In this document: positions 9,483 to 20,523 of the stretch, piece by piece
Layout: each line of letters starts with the position of its first letter
Numbering within the stretch: position 1 is the first letter of the stretch
Assembly: GCF_000485595.1 (NCBI RefSeq)
Contig: NW_014577621.1
Coordinates: forward strand, 28,783-63,818
Source of the DNA: Priapulus caudatus
Lineage: Eukaryota; Priapulida; Priapulimorpha; Priapulimorphida; Priapulidae
DNA: 35,036 bases
Direction of reading: 5' to 3'
Position numbers and translations under genes: made by a program
The notes under the pieces: generated by a model
Told to the model about the DNA's origin: nothing
Seen by the model: the letters and a program-made list of their open reading frames with translations, nothing else
Databases searched by the model: none

Positions 9483-11085
9483 ATGGAGAGTGTTGACAGA
9501 GAAGAGGAATTCGACCACAAAATGCATCAAGTTGAGTCGCCCGATTCCCTAGGTTCCGACCAGGGATTTGAGAAGCTCGAGTCTGCTAGTCCAGTATCAG
9601 CGCCAGACGATACGGCACTATACGGATATGACGCACCAGGATCTCAGTTTGATAAGAAGGACGAGGATGAAAGCGAGCAGGAGATGGAGGCAAACCGTGA
9701 GGCTGATATTTCAGAGAAAAATATCGTGATGTCCCCCTTCGAACACGCTTCCGGCGAGCAAGACCACGAGCACACACCTGACTCAGGAGCCGAGGATGTT
9801 GATAAATTTGGACACGAAGACGCGGAGCGTGTTGAAGAAGAGTTCGGCGATGACGACTTAGATGAGGGTGAGAGAGACAAGCCGGAGAAGGGACTGCTGG
9901 TTGACTTTGACGAACCCCAAAGCACAAAGCCATACGAGACGGATCTATATACTTCGCCATCCGATACAATGCAGCAGCTGCAAGAAGCTATCCTAGAGCC
10001 AGAAGAGCGTGAGCCTGAGCAAGAAGAGCCAACCCCACAACTGTCTGCTCCTGAAATCCCAACTGATCCCCTCGAAGCCGAAATGTCCCACGAGGTTCCA
10101 GAAGTTAGCGCGGCTTCGGCGGTAGACTCTGAGCTTGCCGCTACTGACACATTACAAGCTGGCGCTGAGCAAGAGTCCACTGGTGAGCATAGTACTAACA
10201 CGACAATCGCTGCAGAGGCCACGTCTCCGCTACCAGCTCTGCATGGCGACACTAACGTTACGCCCGAGTTAGTTCAGCCCTCCAAATCCCCAGTCGATAT
10301 TGCCCGCGAGGAGTTCTTGCAGTTGCTAGATGAGGACGAAAGAGCAGCTTTAGAATCGACTGAAGAGAAAGCGCAGAGGGTCGAGGGAGAGGAAGATAGC
10401 GCAGCTCACAAAGAGTGGAGTCCCGATACGGGGTCCTCTTTCGAAGTTGTTGACGACATGACTGATAGCAGGGAAGAGTGTCGGGAAGTACTGTCGACTG
10501 ACGACACGCACTTGCACAAGATGGAAGCAAGTGGACAGCTTTCGGATTTGAATTTGACTGATGAACGACACGGTGGGGAGGCGGGTATCGAATTTGCTAA
10601 GGAAATTTTGCCAAAAACTGTATGGGAGGGGATGGGGTCCAACGAAGCTGTCCCCGAAACTGATCAGGAAGTTGTCCTCACAGGCCCTGTCCAGCCACAA
10701 TTGTACGAGGGAGTCCCATCCGAGGAGAGCCACCTTGACCACGCTAGTGAGGGCGGGGTGCATGCAGGGTGGGGGGAATCGCTTCCGGCTTTGCATGGCG
10801 AGTCGCAGGGGATCACGGGAGGGGAACAGAGCTTTGCCGCTGGAGCTTCGGCGCCCATCTATGATCCAGAGTCACAGGTAGTGCCTGATGCTGGTTGTTT
10901 TCCAGAGCCCTCTGTCACACCTCTGTGTGAAGTGTCCGAGTCGACTCCCGCTCCCTATGAGTTCTCCCCGCGCAGCGAAATGCCAGGTGAAGCTCTAGTG
11001 GCAGAGGAAGCCGAGGAGGCGATCGAGTCTGTGAAGAAGGAGGAGGAGGAGGAGAAGGAAGCCCATGATGTTCCAGCTCTCAAAG
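9483..11085 (+). CDS. Reticulon, long acidic N-terminal exon
   Basis: Long-isoform N-terminus of an ER-shaping reticulon. Translation starts at ATG 9483, four bases after the acceptor at 9478, and runs 534 codons plus one base to the donor CAAAG|GTGAG at 11085/11086 (phase 1). The protein (MESVDREEEF...) is strongly acidic and low in complexity. It is rich in Glu, Asp, Ser, Pro and Thr, has no membrane segment, and ends in a run of Glu/Lys before DVPALK, as in the disordered exons of long RTN1/RTN3/RTN4 isoforms. A motif LPALHG(D/E) occurs twice (residues ~250 and ~434). Candidate LC3-interacting cores in acidic context are FLQL (278-281), FEVV (320-323) and YEGV (408-411). Assignment to reticulon rests on phase-compatible splicing to 17167 and the RHD exon, because these disordered regions are not conserved in sequence. 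Minus-strand ORFs here are shadows. Confidence 0.85.
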
Positions 11086-12627
11086 GTGAGTGGTTCGCGT
11101 GCTCGAGTCGAATAAATGCACGTGAATTACAGCGATGACCGCCATTGCGATATGTTAGCGGATTGACTTTATACATACGAATCTGTTGTTTCTTTAGCAT
11201 CACGCTTTTACGGAGTCATCCAAAACAGGGATAATATATTTAAGCAAATCACCGTATTATGAAAATACCATGGTAGCTTGTTTTCGACACTGCTTGATTT
11301 GGCATCTGGGTGAAGCATTCCGGTATTGATCTGTGTGCTATCGGCTACACATTTGGACCAGCACCCCTGGGCATTGGCGCTTTCCTATGCTATAAGTTGC
11401 TTTCACATCATTTCACGGAATTCCCCAGTCAGTGACCATGGAAATGATGAGCGGTGCACATCAAAAACTTGCTGTACGTGATGGCGTACGCAATTTCTGC
11501 TATGTAACTACTTTCTGCAGACAAATGATGCTTTTGTTCTGTAAAATTGTAAAATATGTCTATGAACCACGGCATGGTAATTGTCTTGTTTATGATTAGT
11601 ATACGTGCAGCGCTTCAATGAGCAGTAAGCATGTTGCTGTGGAATTGTACTAAAATTAAGGTTTTACCAGTCTTCTGTCGACATTTCTCAAACTAGCGAC
11701 AATTTGCTGCATGGATTTCCGGATTCCGGTAATAAGTTCAGTTAGCTTCACTTTAAACCTCATTGGTGTTTTTCATGAGCGGCACCCCCAAGTGAGGGGT
11801 GGGGATCGGAGTTATGGAAGGTGGGGAGAGTACTATATAGCTGTGTGAAACATAATTGTTAGGTCTGGGTTCGTGGCTCACGCAGAGCCTGAGAACTTTT
11901 ATTATTTGGTGCTGCTATCTGGATATATACTCTGAGCCTTATTTTGAGGGAATTATTCTAAATAATAATAAGACCTGCCCTTAATCTTCTCCCCTTTCCG
12001 ATTTACCCTAAATTTGTATAGAAAATCAAAATAACATGTTTTCATAGCCGAATTTAATTGGGGAGAGGGGGAATTAATCGACCTGATGATTACATAGCAG
12101 AAACCCTAATGCCAGATTGAATGTGCAACTTTGTACAGCATTACATGACATGATGACAATCTAAATTCGTTGAAAACGACCGTTGACGACAAGCAGTTTC
12201 AATTTTACTGGAAACAGCCTAACCAGAAAAAACGGTTGAATGCAGTTTGTCAGGAAAAACGCGCGTGAGTCATGAATGACTGCTGAACGTGGCCTAGTCC
12301 TAGTTTGCTGTACCAATACCGGCAATAACCCGTCCTTTTCTGTTTCCATGAACACAGGGTGCAGATGTTATTTACAGTCTGTACTGGCTGTGCGGATGGT
12401 GTATAATCACTGTACATGCGTGGAAAGGCACCTGTGTTTACGATAGGGCTAAACTGCACTGGCTTCTTTAAAAAAAAGGAACTTCAAACGATCTTTCATG
12501 GAACTCTGTAGTCACAGGTGACTGCCAGTACCACTCGGCAGCAAACTAAGCAAAAGTGCGTAGCGCGGGTTTCTGTATATTGGTTGAGTTCTACCAATAT
12601 AACTATGTATGTTTATGTATATGTTTG

Positions 12628-12696
12628 TTTTGTGTGCGTGCGTGCGTGTGCGTCTGCGTGTGTGCGTGCGCGAGCGCGTCTGCGTGCGTGCGTGCG

Positions 12697-12744
<48 letters not shown>

Positions 12745-12747
12745 TGC

Positions 12748-12779
<32 letters not shown>

Positions 12780-12845
12780 ATGTGCGTGTTATGTATAATA
12801 AATATGTATATGTTTATTGTTATATATATATATATATATTATTAT
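12628..12845 (+). repeat. GT/GC microsatellite followed by AT run
   Basis: Alternating purine-pyrimidine DNA (GTGCGT, then a long (GT)n, then GCGTGT) to about 12790, then (TA)n near 12822-12840. Long ORFs in all three plus frames here are repeat artefacts. The tract has Z-DNA potential. Confidence 0.9.
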
Positions 12846-13880
12846 TATACTCAGCTTCGCGTGCTGAACCAGCACGGCTGTGTATGTCCTTACAAGTTTA
12901 CGAGCATCTGCGTCCTATAGACACGCAGCACCTACATAAAACTGTGCGGTGCAGAAACCCGAGCTGCAGAAATTTCTGAGAAGCGTCGAGAACAATTTCA
13001 CAAGGCGACACCGCTACAGCGGCAGTTTCTAATTTTTTTTCAACTGATTTTTAAATAGATTGTCTCTCGACGCGCGATCACATCTGAGGAAATAACACAG
13101 AATTTAGAAATTTTAAGCGCGGTGTTAGACTGTCGCCGTAAATCGAATCACCTTGCGCGTATGGCATCGGGGGACCTTTGGAACCTGTCTAACGCGATAC
13201 GTTAATTGGGAAGAGCAATATTATATGGCAGTCTCGCTTGGCTTGGTGCGCATTTTCTCACGTGTTTAGCAACGATAGCACAATTAAATCATTATTATAT
13301 ATTATTATCAATTATATCATATTTATTCTTATTATATTCCCTCACGTTGCCAAAATGCTTGCGCCTACACTTTCAAGTAAAGCGCCACGTTTTGGGGCAA
13401 CTGCAGCACGCCCAATCCTCCACCTCTGCTTATTTTACGGGCAATGATGCATGACTTGATCTGAGCTGTTGACCCAGTTACTTTGTAAGAGGAGTCGTAC
13501 GAAATAAGTGTAGGGACTGTTAGCAGCTAGCTATCCGTGCCTGCGCGTGTGTGTGAAAGTGTGTATGAGAGAGAAAGAAAGACGGCCAGGTCACGTAACC
13601 GGCAGTGTCCGCGAAAGTGAATATCTCTGTTAAGTGCAGCGAACGTGTGTGTAATCTCCTGTGTCCTTTTCACGTGACGTGTGAATAGCTTGTCTTGTAT
13701 CGCCGCGAAGTTCTCGTGTGTCGTAACGTCAGAACACAATCTCCGTATTAATCGAGAGGCGCCTTTGAGATGGTGAAGAGCAAAGCAAATGGAAGGCAGG
13801 GTGAGTGTGCTGAATGAATGCATGGCACGTGGTTGCCACGTGGCCTGTTTGTTGTTTGTACATGCAACGATATGCTATAT

Positions 13881-13985
13881 ATATCATCAGGAGTGTATAT
13901 AATATAGATCTATATTATACAATCTATACTATACACTCTAATAAATATATACAATTGAATCTATATTATACACTCCGGATATCAT
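13881..13985. repeat. Inverted repeat, ~28-bp AT-rich arms
   Basis: ATATCATCAGGAGTGTATAT... at 13881-13909 is complementary to ...ATACACTCCGGATATCAT at 13959-13985, apart from small indels. Possibly a short MITE. Confidence 0.55.
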
Positions 13986-15538
13986 TATCACTCTACACGG
14001 AACGTATTTCTTTGCGCTTCGTAGTGATTTTAGATTCTATTTGTACGTGCGTGATATAATCAACGGGCTTTGTCTCTGATTGTTTACCATAGAAATAATA
14101 TAGTATAATATAGTCTCTATATATTTCCCTGTTGTTTACGTGTCCCTAATCGAGCCTGATTCTCTACATCCATATGGTCTGACAAGAAATTCTTCGCAAT
14201 ATACCCAGGAGTATATATGTAGGAGTATACCCTGGACCATACCCAGGAATATACCCTGGACATATATGTTTCCCCTTGTATCCGAATTTCATTAGATATT
14301 ATTTCCCAATTAAAGTAGGCGTGAAGATGCAATAACGGAAAAACAATTGAAAAAAAAACGCGAATCCAAGATTTGTATGGGGGGTCTCGTAGCCGGTAGA
14401 CTAGCACCACGTGACTTGCGGCTCCGTTGCACGCCAATATACGCGAAATCGAGGCCCCGTAATTTTAGATTCCGAATCCTTCACTGTAATTTAGACTAGT
14501 ACTGTGAACAAATTAGATATCATTACTTCGGGCTTGGGTGCTGGTAATATGCCCAATATTGCTGTATTTGCAGTTACTCCTAATGTAAACTCGGATTGTA
14601 TGTATATTGTAAATGTACAAGCATCTTTGTGGGACTCCGTATAACCCGTTGATCCGATCTGTACAGGCGGTTGCTCCACGAAATCTTTCAAGATTGCAGC
14701 ATCACCTGCTAATTATAGGCCGTATCTTGCTATGTATTCCTTCCATGTAGAGATTCTAGCGTGCAGAGCTTCGCCCTTTCGGATATTATCTCGGCTTTTC
14801 ATTGGCTGATACAGTTAGCCAAATTAGAATACGCTAACCTATCCCATATGCGTTATCGGATCTTATATAGCATGAGACGTAAAAATTAAACGAAGCATGG
14901 GATATATTTTTTAATCACTCAAATAGTCATAATTAGTGTTGTTGATTCACAAAACACTGCTTTTACACTAACATCCTATCGACATTAATTAGCAACAGGA
15001 CTGTATGTGTAGAAAAAGTGCTGCGAAGTATATGCGTTCGCGTTTTTTTGTTATTCCTCGATACTATTTCATAACTCTTCTATCGCCTACATGTAAGTGT
15101 GTACAGCTCATATCATACTTTATAGACGTAGTGAAGTGACTTCATATACCACATTTGTTTGACAAGCGATAGAGGGGCGGGCGAAGATGAAAGTCAGACA
15201 GACACGTATAAACTATTTATATGGCAATATATTGATACATTTAAAATGACGCCGGTCCGGAAATATCCATAGCTGTATTCGCCACACGTTTCTAACTTGC
15301 AGTAGCAAGTTTCACTAACACTTGAAAACCAGCAACCGCGTCTGAAATAGCTTAGTGCGTCAGTGATAGCTTAGTGAGCATCGATTCCATTTCATCATCC
15401 TCAGCGCATTCTGCTGGCGTTATGACACGGCCCCTTCAGCGTAGAGTTTGACAATGCAGTCATTGCGCATTGAAGCGTTGCTCGAAATAATGGCATGCTC
15501 CCTGCTGTTGCTGTAACGCATTACGCAGCCACGGCAAG

Positions 15539-15560
15539 ATGGAGGAAGACTACGAGAAAG
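15539..15560 (+). CDS. Reticulon alternative short first coding exon
   Basis: An ATG in good context (GCAAGATGG) at 15539 opens seven codons, MEEDYEK, plus one base before the donor GAAAG|GTTAGG at 15560/15561. This is phase 1, identical to the phase in which the 534-codon exon ends, so both can splice to the exon at 17167. It would give a short isoform MEEDYEK-VDAPADEV... without the acidic region. Reticulon genes characteristically use internal promoters with tiny first exons for short isoforms. The donor is weaker than the others (GTTAGG), and the exon is too short to be sure without transcripts. Confidence 0.55.
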
Positions 15561-16160
15561 GTTAGGCGGGCTCTTTTAACGTTTTCGTAAACTGTAAGCT
15601 CTCTGTGGGTGGAACTTTGATGTTGGGTGCATGTAGCGAGGATTAGGGTGCAAGGATATTCACGTAGAACGTTCGTAAATGTTGTTAGCTAGTACTAGAC
15701 ACGACGAATACAGGACTCGCACGTCACACGTCAGTAGTTTCACATTTTCAAACGCTCGGCATGCGTTTTGGTCGTTATTCGCTATATATTAAAGCAAACA
15801 TCTAAGTTAATTAAAGAACAAGTGTATCTATGGGCTGTACATCTTACATCAATACATGTGTTTAATGACCGAGACTCCTCCTCCCACGATGTGTAAATAT
15901 GACCATGAGTATGACTATGAGGCTCGTGTTGGTATTTTACGGACGATGTTGCTTTATTATTGCGTTTCAAGTTGTTTTTGGGAAGCGCATGTGATTTGCC
16001 ACACCCACAGCACAGTGACTTTTTGTGCTATAGTTAAGAGTTGGAACTCAAGAAAGCATTTTAAACATTTTTTATTTTAGAATATATATCCGGCGCTAGC
16101 TCCAAGAAACGGTCTTGTTAGGGTTAGAAGTATAACTATAATTGTACCTAATTAGGTAAA

Positions 16161-16277
16161 CCGACCAGGCTCTCCGACTAGTTACACGCCACGTAGTGTT
16201 AAGCGAGATGGGAACTTGTGGCTACTAATTAGGTAGTAAGGTACTAGTATAGACAATCGGTCGCACAGCCTGGTCGG
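16161..16277. repeat. Short inverted-repeat element (CCGACCAGGCT ends)
   Basis: CCGACCAGGCT at 16161-16171 and AGCCTGGTCGG at 16267-16277 are perfect 11-bp inverted repeats. One half, CAGCCTGGTCGGG, also occurs alone near 8411. Confidence 0.5.
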
Positions 16278-16621
16278 GCTAATCCAGCGCCATTATTGAG
16301 TTTGTTGGGCGTGTCCAGTAATGCACTGTATACCTCTTTTGTTCTGATCTCAGGAGATGGCAATGAAGAAATTTCCACCTGCCTATGGTTAACTACTATG
16401 TATTGCATTATGTTATATTTATACTAGACAACTGTGAATGTTTTTGCGGTAAGCTGAGCACTGTGGGCATGTGCTGATGAATCTATATAATTTAATAATT
16501 ATTATGAACACCTAGACACAAATTGTGATCGGTTGTAGTTCGTTTTACAACTATTATCGATTAGTGCATCACATGATAAATCGTTGAAATTCCATTGGAT
16601 AACGTCGCAGGTACTATGAAA

Positions 16622-16651
16622 CAATAGTGCCCACCTGAGCGGGCACTATTG
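16622..16651. repeat. Perfect 11-bp hairpin CAATAGTGCCC
   Basis: CAATAGTGCCC ... GGGCACTATTG with an 8-bp loop. It shares the ATAGTGCCC core with the larger hairpin at 16782-16862. Confidence 0.7.
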
Positions 16652-16781
16652 CTTGCACGACGCATTGTTATTATAACGCATTGTGTTTTAATACAAATTG
16701 AAATTGTTCGTTTAAGAAACTTTGTCTTATTCACTTCATATTTGCCGAGTAGATTGCAAAGTCATGTGATGCACTAAAAAC

Positions 16782-16862
16782 ATTAATGCCTGTTGTTGGG
16801 GGCACTATGCTGTCATAGTGTTGCTTTGGGAAGGAATAGTGCCCCCAACAACAGGCATTAAT
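16782..16862. repeat. Hairpin with perfect 27-bp arms
   Basis: The arm 16782-16808 (ATTAATGCCTGTTGTTGGGG...) is exactly complementary to 16836-16862, with a 27-bp loop. Likely a very small MITE, or an RNA hairpin when the intron is transcribed. Confidence 0.85.
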
Positions 16863-17166
16863 ATATAAATAGCAACTCATCATCAAGCAGCAACCAGGCA
16901 TGTAAGTGGAACCAAAACTGTGTGTAATTACATTTGTTGCCAATATATTTTTAAAATGGTGTGGGGGCTAGGCTTCATTTTCCAAGGCGCATCCCAGCAT
17001 CTTCACGCAGGTTACTCGTTGTCATGGCACTTACACTAATCGAATGTCAGTGCATAACTATAAGCGCAGAAAATCGTTTGATACGTAAAAATAAGTTAAT
17101 ACGTTTAGTACGAATAAATCTTCTGAATTGAATTGAATACACGTAATTTTGTTTGGGCTATTGCAG

Positions 17167-17250
17167 TTGATGCGCCGGCAGACGAGGTGACTTCATCCAG
17201 TAGCAAGGAAAAGTGTTGCATATTTAACGTGGAGAACTGGGACCCACGAT
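17167..17250 (+). CDS. Reticulon exon linking N-terminus to the RHD
   Basis: An 84-nt exon between acceptor TATTGCAG (ends 17166) and a consensus donor GAT|GTAAGTAA (17250/17251). It encodes VDAPADEVTSSSKEKCC then IFNVENWDPR. It begins needing two bases (G from the previous exon makes Val) and ends with one (T). It is therefore symmetric, phase 1-1, and could be included or skipped without a frameshift. The paired cysteines and the tryptophan just before the RHD are not a motif I recognise. Joined onward it reads ...[19 protein letters not shown]. Confidence 0.8.
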
Positions 17251-17862
17251 GTAAGTAATCCTCTTGACAGCTATTAAGACATGATGTACATGTATGTATA
17301 TACATGTATTAAGTAATGTATGTGAGGCATGTGACTCAGGAAGGTAAGGTATGTGTCTAGACGTGATGCGGCCATGATGCCGAGGCGCGCCGAGGATTGA
17401 CACTTTGTGTCTTCCAATCACAGCCTACGCCGCACCTCTCTATAATATAATATAAGGTGGGGATCCATCACAGTACCAAATCGCCGATCTCAGGAACTAG
17501 GGCATTCTGCTAGGCTAGAACGGTTTCCTACGATAGAGTTTGGCACAAAAACGAAAATAGCACGCCGTTTAGCGCACTGCGCTACGTCCTTAATTCTGCT
17601 GCATTTTAGCATCTCCGTAATCGGAATAATAAACCTTCTTCGTTGATGGGCATGAATGGGGCGTCAAGGACGTGACCCGTTACTGTGTGGAGGTGTTTGG
17701 TGAGACTGTCTGCTTTTCATAAATAATGAAAGGCCCGGCCGATGCATTTCGCACCGAAGTGTAAAAATTAGGCATTTTAACCCGCTTTCGGAAGTGAACG
17801 AGTGCGTCATTAATTGAACATTGAAGTTTTTTTTTAAATTAAATAATTCCGAAAATCTCTAA

Positions 17863-18356
17863 AGCCCCGGCGCACATTGCCGAACATTTTGCTCAAAAAC
17901 ATTATCGTAGCAATGTTCCATGAAATGTTCGGCAATGTGCGGTGAAAAAGGTCGCCGAACATTTGTTCCGAACAATGTTTCTGAAAATCGGAAATGTTTG
18001 GTATCTCGAACATTGTTCGTCGAATGTTTGTCAATGTGCGCTGAATGTCGGACAATTCTAGGAACATTTGTAAATGCCTATCACGTCGATTGGGCACACG
18101 CCGATCACTCGACTCTTTACTACACAGCTACTAGACGGCGCCACGAGGTTGTTCGCTGCAAAATGTTCGGCAATGTGCGCTCAGCAATTGTTCACCCGCA
18201 CATTGCCAGACAAAAACATTTGTTCGGACAAACATTTGTTTGGGAAAATGTTCGGCAATGTGCGCTCAGCAATTGTTCACCCGCACATTGCCAGACAAAA
18301 ACATTTGTTCGGACAAACATTTGTTTGGGAAAATGTTCAGCAATGTGCGCCAGGCT
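17863..18356. mobile_element. Harbinger-like MITE with internal 85-bp tandem repeats
   Basis: The ends AGCCCCGGCGCACATTGCCG and ...CAATGTGCGCCAGGCT are imperfect inverted repeats of ~27 bp. Flanking TAA on both sides (17860-17862, 18357-18359) matches the TWA duplication of PIF/Harbinger. Inside, an 85-bp unit starting AAATGTTCGGCAATGTGCGC occurs at 18161 and 18246, with a partial third at 18331. The GAACATT/AATGTTC motif recurs throughout in both directions. ORFs here are by-products of the repeat. Confidence 0.75.
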
Positions 18357-18755
18357 TAACCGCGCTACTCGATTGTTTTAGCCAATGAACGTAGCTGTGT
18401 TTGTGACGTCTTGCCCGCGCGCTTTATGCTTGGCTTAGCGGGCCTCGAAATGGATATCTCGGAGGCAGGCACGTCGCAACCCGCGTGTTTGTTTACATAT
18501 ATATTATAGCTTTGTGACGTACGATGTTCGGGAGTTCTGCGATGATAACCTCGTCATTTCTCACATTTCTTAAGGTGCATGGAACATTTTACCAATTGAA
18601 TTTAGTGGTGTCAGTTAGTCACGGATATGTCACAGTAAGTACTAACCGTATATGTTTCACATACGTTCACCTATTTTGCACACAGGCGGTCGATCATTGT
18701 GAAAAATTGTGTGAAGATTTATTTTTATTGAGACGTTCCAAGCCGCCTGTGGTAC

Positions 18756-18836
18756 AAGGATAGAGAGCATGGCGAGATTGACAACTATGTAGCGTAACAC
18801 ATCGGCTTTGATCTCACAACCATGCTCTCTATCCTT
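18756..18836. repeat. Hairpin with perfect 17-bp arms
   Basis: AAGGATAGAGAGCATGG (18756-18772) is exactly complementary to 18820-18836, with a 47-nt loop. Confidence 0.75.
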
Positions 18837-19175
18837 GAGCCCTTTCATCAGTCTTGTACGTCAATGCACGTGCGCCAAGAGCAATAAACTCAACACAATT
18901 TCATCTCTGTTATTGTTTACGCCTGAATGCGTGATTGATCAGGGAGGGGGTGCTTGTAAGAGGGAGACATTTTCTTTGGGGTTCCGAAAAACACAATTCC
19001 ACTTGACAATTTTATGGGCCATTTCAATTGGAAGCTCTGCATAATGGATCCCCAAAAAGCCCTTTGACTGACTAGTCAAGAAATTCAAAGGTTTGTATAT
19101 TGCTCTTATTTAGCCGCCGATAGTTCTTATTTAGAACAAAGTCTTCATTGTTATCTTCTAAAACTACAGACCATC

Positions 19176-19240
19176 CGCTGACCGCTGTGGAGATGTGCGC
19201 CGGTCCTAGAATTTGGCGCACGTCTCCACTGCGGACAGCG
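19176..19240 (+). ncRNA. Candidate pre-miRNA-like hairpin
   Basis: Arms 19176-19201 (CGCTGACCGCTGTGGAGATG...) and 19215-19240 pair over 26 positions with two mismatches and one G-U pair, around a 13-nt loop: a compact 65-nt hairpin on the sense strand of the reticulon intron. Shape fits a miRNA precursor, but a tiny inverted-repeat element would look the same. No known miRNA seed is claimed. Confidence 0.3.
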
Positions 19241-19421
19241 CTTCATACTTGAACATCCCCGCGGTCGCGTGCGCATATCCCGCGGAACTGCGCGTCTCAT
19301 CCGCGCGCAGCGCTCGGGATCAACAGCAAAGCTGTGCCACGCAATCTTGTATCATGTCTCTCTGGTTAGGGCATGTATAAAGATGTAAGGTATACACGGC
19401 ATTACCAACGTTATAACAGTA

Positions 19422-19780
19422 CAGGGGTAGAAATTAACTTTTGAACAAGGGAGTCCAACGGATTCCCTGGCCTCAAAAAGAGGGAGTCCATAGAAAAATG
19501 AGGGAGTCCGCAATCTAAAGTTCTAAACTAAAGTGTAACAACAATAACGCATGTGCGTATTTTGAAGATTCATGCGATGCACGTCTGCCAAATTTTCTTT
19601 GGACATTTGCTAACAAATACGGTAATTCCGTGAGGCTGTGCTCTTGAACGAATTACTACTAGTTAGTATAACAGGATTATCAGGGAGTCACACAGACTCC
19701 TGCATATGTCAAATCAGGCAGTCCGACAGTAAATCAGGGAGTATTTGACTCCGGACTCGCGTTATTAATTTCGCACCCTG
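19422..19780 (+). mobile_element. Dispersed TIR element, copy A
   Basis: A 359-bp element beginning CAGGGGTAGAAATTAA and ending TTAATTTCGCACCCTG, so the ends are imperfect inverted repeats of the CAGGG...CCCTG type. The flanks carry ACAGTA on both sides (19416-19421 and 19781-19786). It is non-coding, so a non-autonomous element, probably of the hAT superfamily from terminus style. A second copy lies inverted at 34190-34547. Confidence 0.75.
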
Positions 19781-20212
19781 ACAGTAAAATCGTTTGTAAT
19801 TCGAAATTCGTTAACTTCAACGGTTGCATTGACTTTCCTTATATAATGGAATGTGCGTTCCTACACAAGGTTTGTTTTATCAAAAGAAGTAGATAATCTT
19901 CTGATCTCTCCCAACACAAGTTTAGTTATTAATGCAAGTAAACATTAGCAAACATATATATCAATTGAATATTTGGTAGTTTAACATGGGGAAAGGTAGT
20001 TTAGAATGAGTATTGGTGACATGTATCTTGACTTGAGTCATCTGGTGCAGGGCACTGATTCTCAGAACATAATTATGAGTGCAAGTAAATATTGCTAAAC
20101 ATTTAATAATGCAACACAGGATCGGGAGCTTTTTTAGGTAGAAAGTCCAATTCATTCGTTTGAAAAATTACGCACGGGCGAAATTTCGTTTCAAATCGTG
20201 AGTAAACTGGTA

Positions 20213-20523
20213 CAGGGTTCGTAGCGGGTCTTCCAAAGTCTTATAAGTACTTATTTTGCCAAAAATAAAATAAGGGCCCTTATTAGTACTTATTTTTTGT
20301 GAAATCTTAGAAAAGTACTTAATAGTCCTTATTTTTTGCAGTATTGTTGTATATATAATACGGAATAATTAAATCTGCTGTGCAATTGTTTATATAAATA
20401 TTATTAGTGTACTTTAATAGTCAATGATCTATCAGAAAATTGCGTAAAAAAGTCTTATTTTGGCCTCCAGAAAGGGTCGTATAAGTCCTTATTTCAACAT
20501 GTGTCTTACTACTATGAACCCTG
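20213..20523. mobile_element. CAGGGTTC-type TIR element with 5-bp duplication
   Basis: It begins CAGGGTTCGTAGCGG and ends CTACTATGAACCCTG, and is flanked by TGGTA on both sides (20208-20212, 20524-20528). The interior repeats motifs such as AGTACTTATTTT and AAGTCCTTATTT. There is no ORF. Terminus and 5-bp duplication fit the hAT group with short duplications. Confidence 0.7.

Larger units (their letters stand above)
11086..15538 (+). other. Reticulon intron, 5' part (gene-free)
   Basis: No convincing exon was seen. It contains a GT/GC microsatellite (12628-12785) followed by an AT run, an inverted repeat at 13881-13985, scattered AT-rich DNA and many copies of short simple sequence. The long-exon splice skips this DNA to reach 17167, and the alternative first exon lies at its end. 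Confidence 0.6.

Noticed and set aside
9586-10858. Minus-strand ORFs of up to 202 codons opposite the long reticulon exon
   Set aside because: Ser- and Cys-rich mirrors of Glu/Asp/Ser codons on the plus strand; no start context, splice sites or motifs. The plus frame is supported by acceptor, donor and phase.
12518-12979. ORFs of 80-153 codons in the GT microsatellite
   Set aside because: Val/Cys/Arg repeats in all three frames are products of (GT)n and (GCGT)n.
14350-14430. tRNA-like stretch near GTAGCCGGTAGACTAGCACC
   Set aside because: No cloverleaf or GGTTCGANTCC box could be built on either strand.
17834-18388. ORFs of 87-153 codons with repeated CSAMC/HIARQKHLF motifs
   Set aside because: They are translations of the 85-bp repeats and inverted blocks of a Harbinger-like element.
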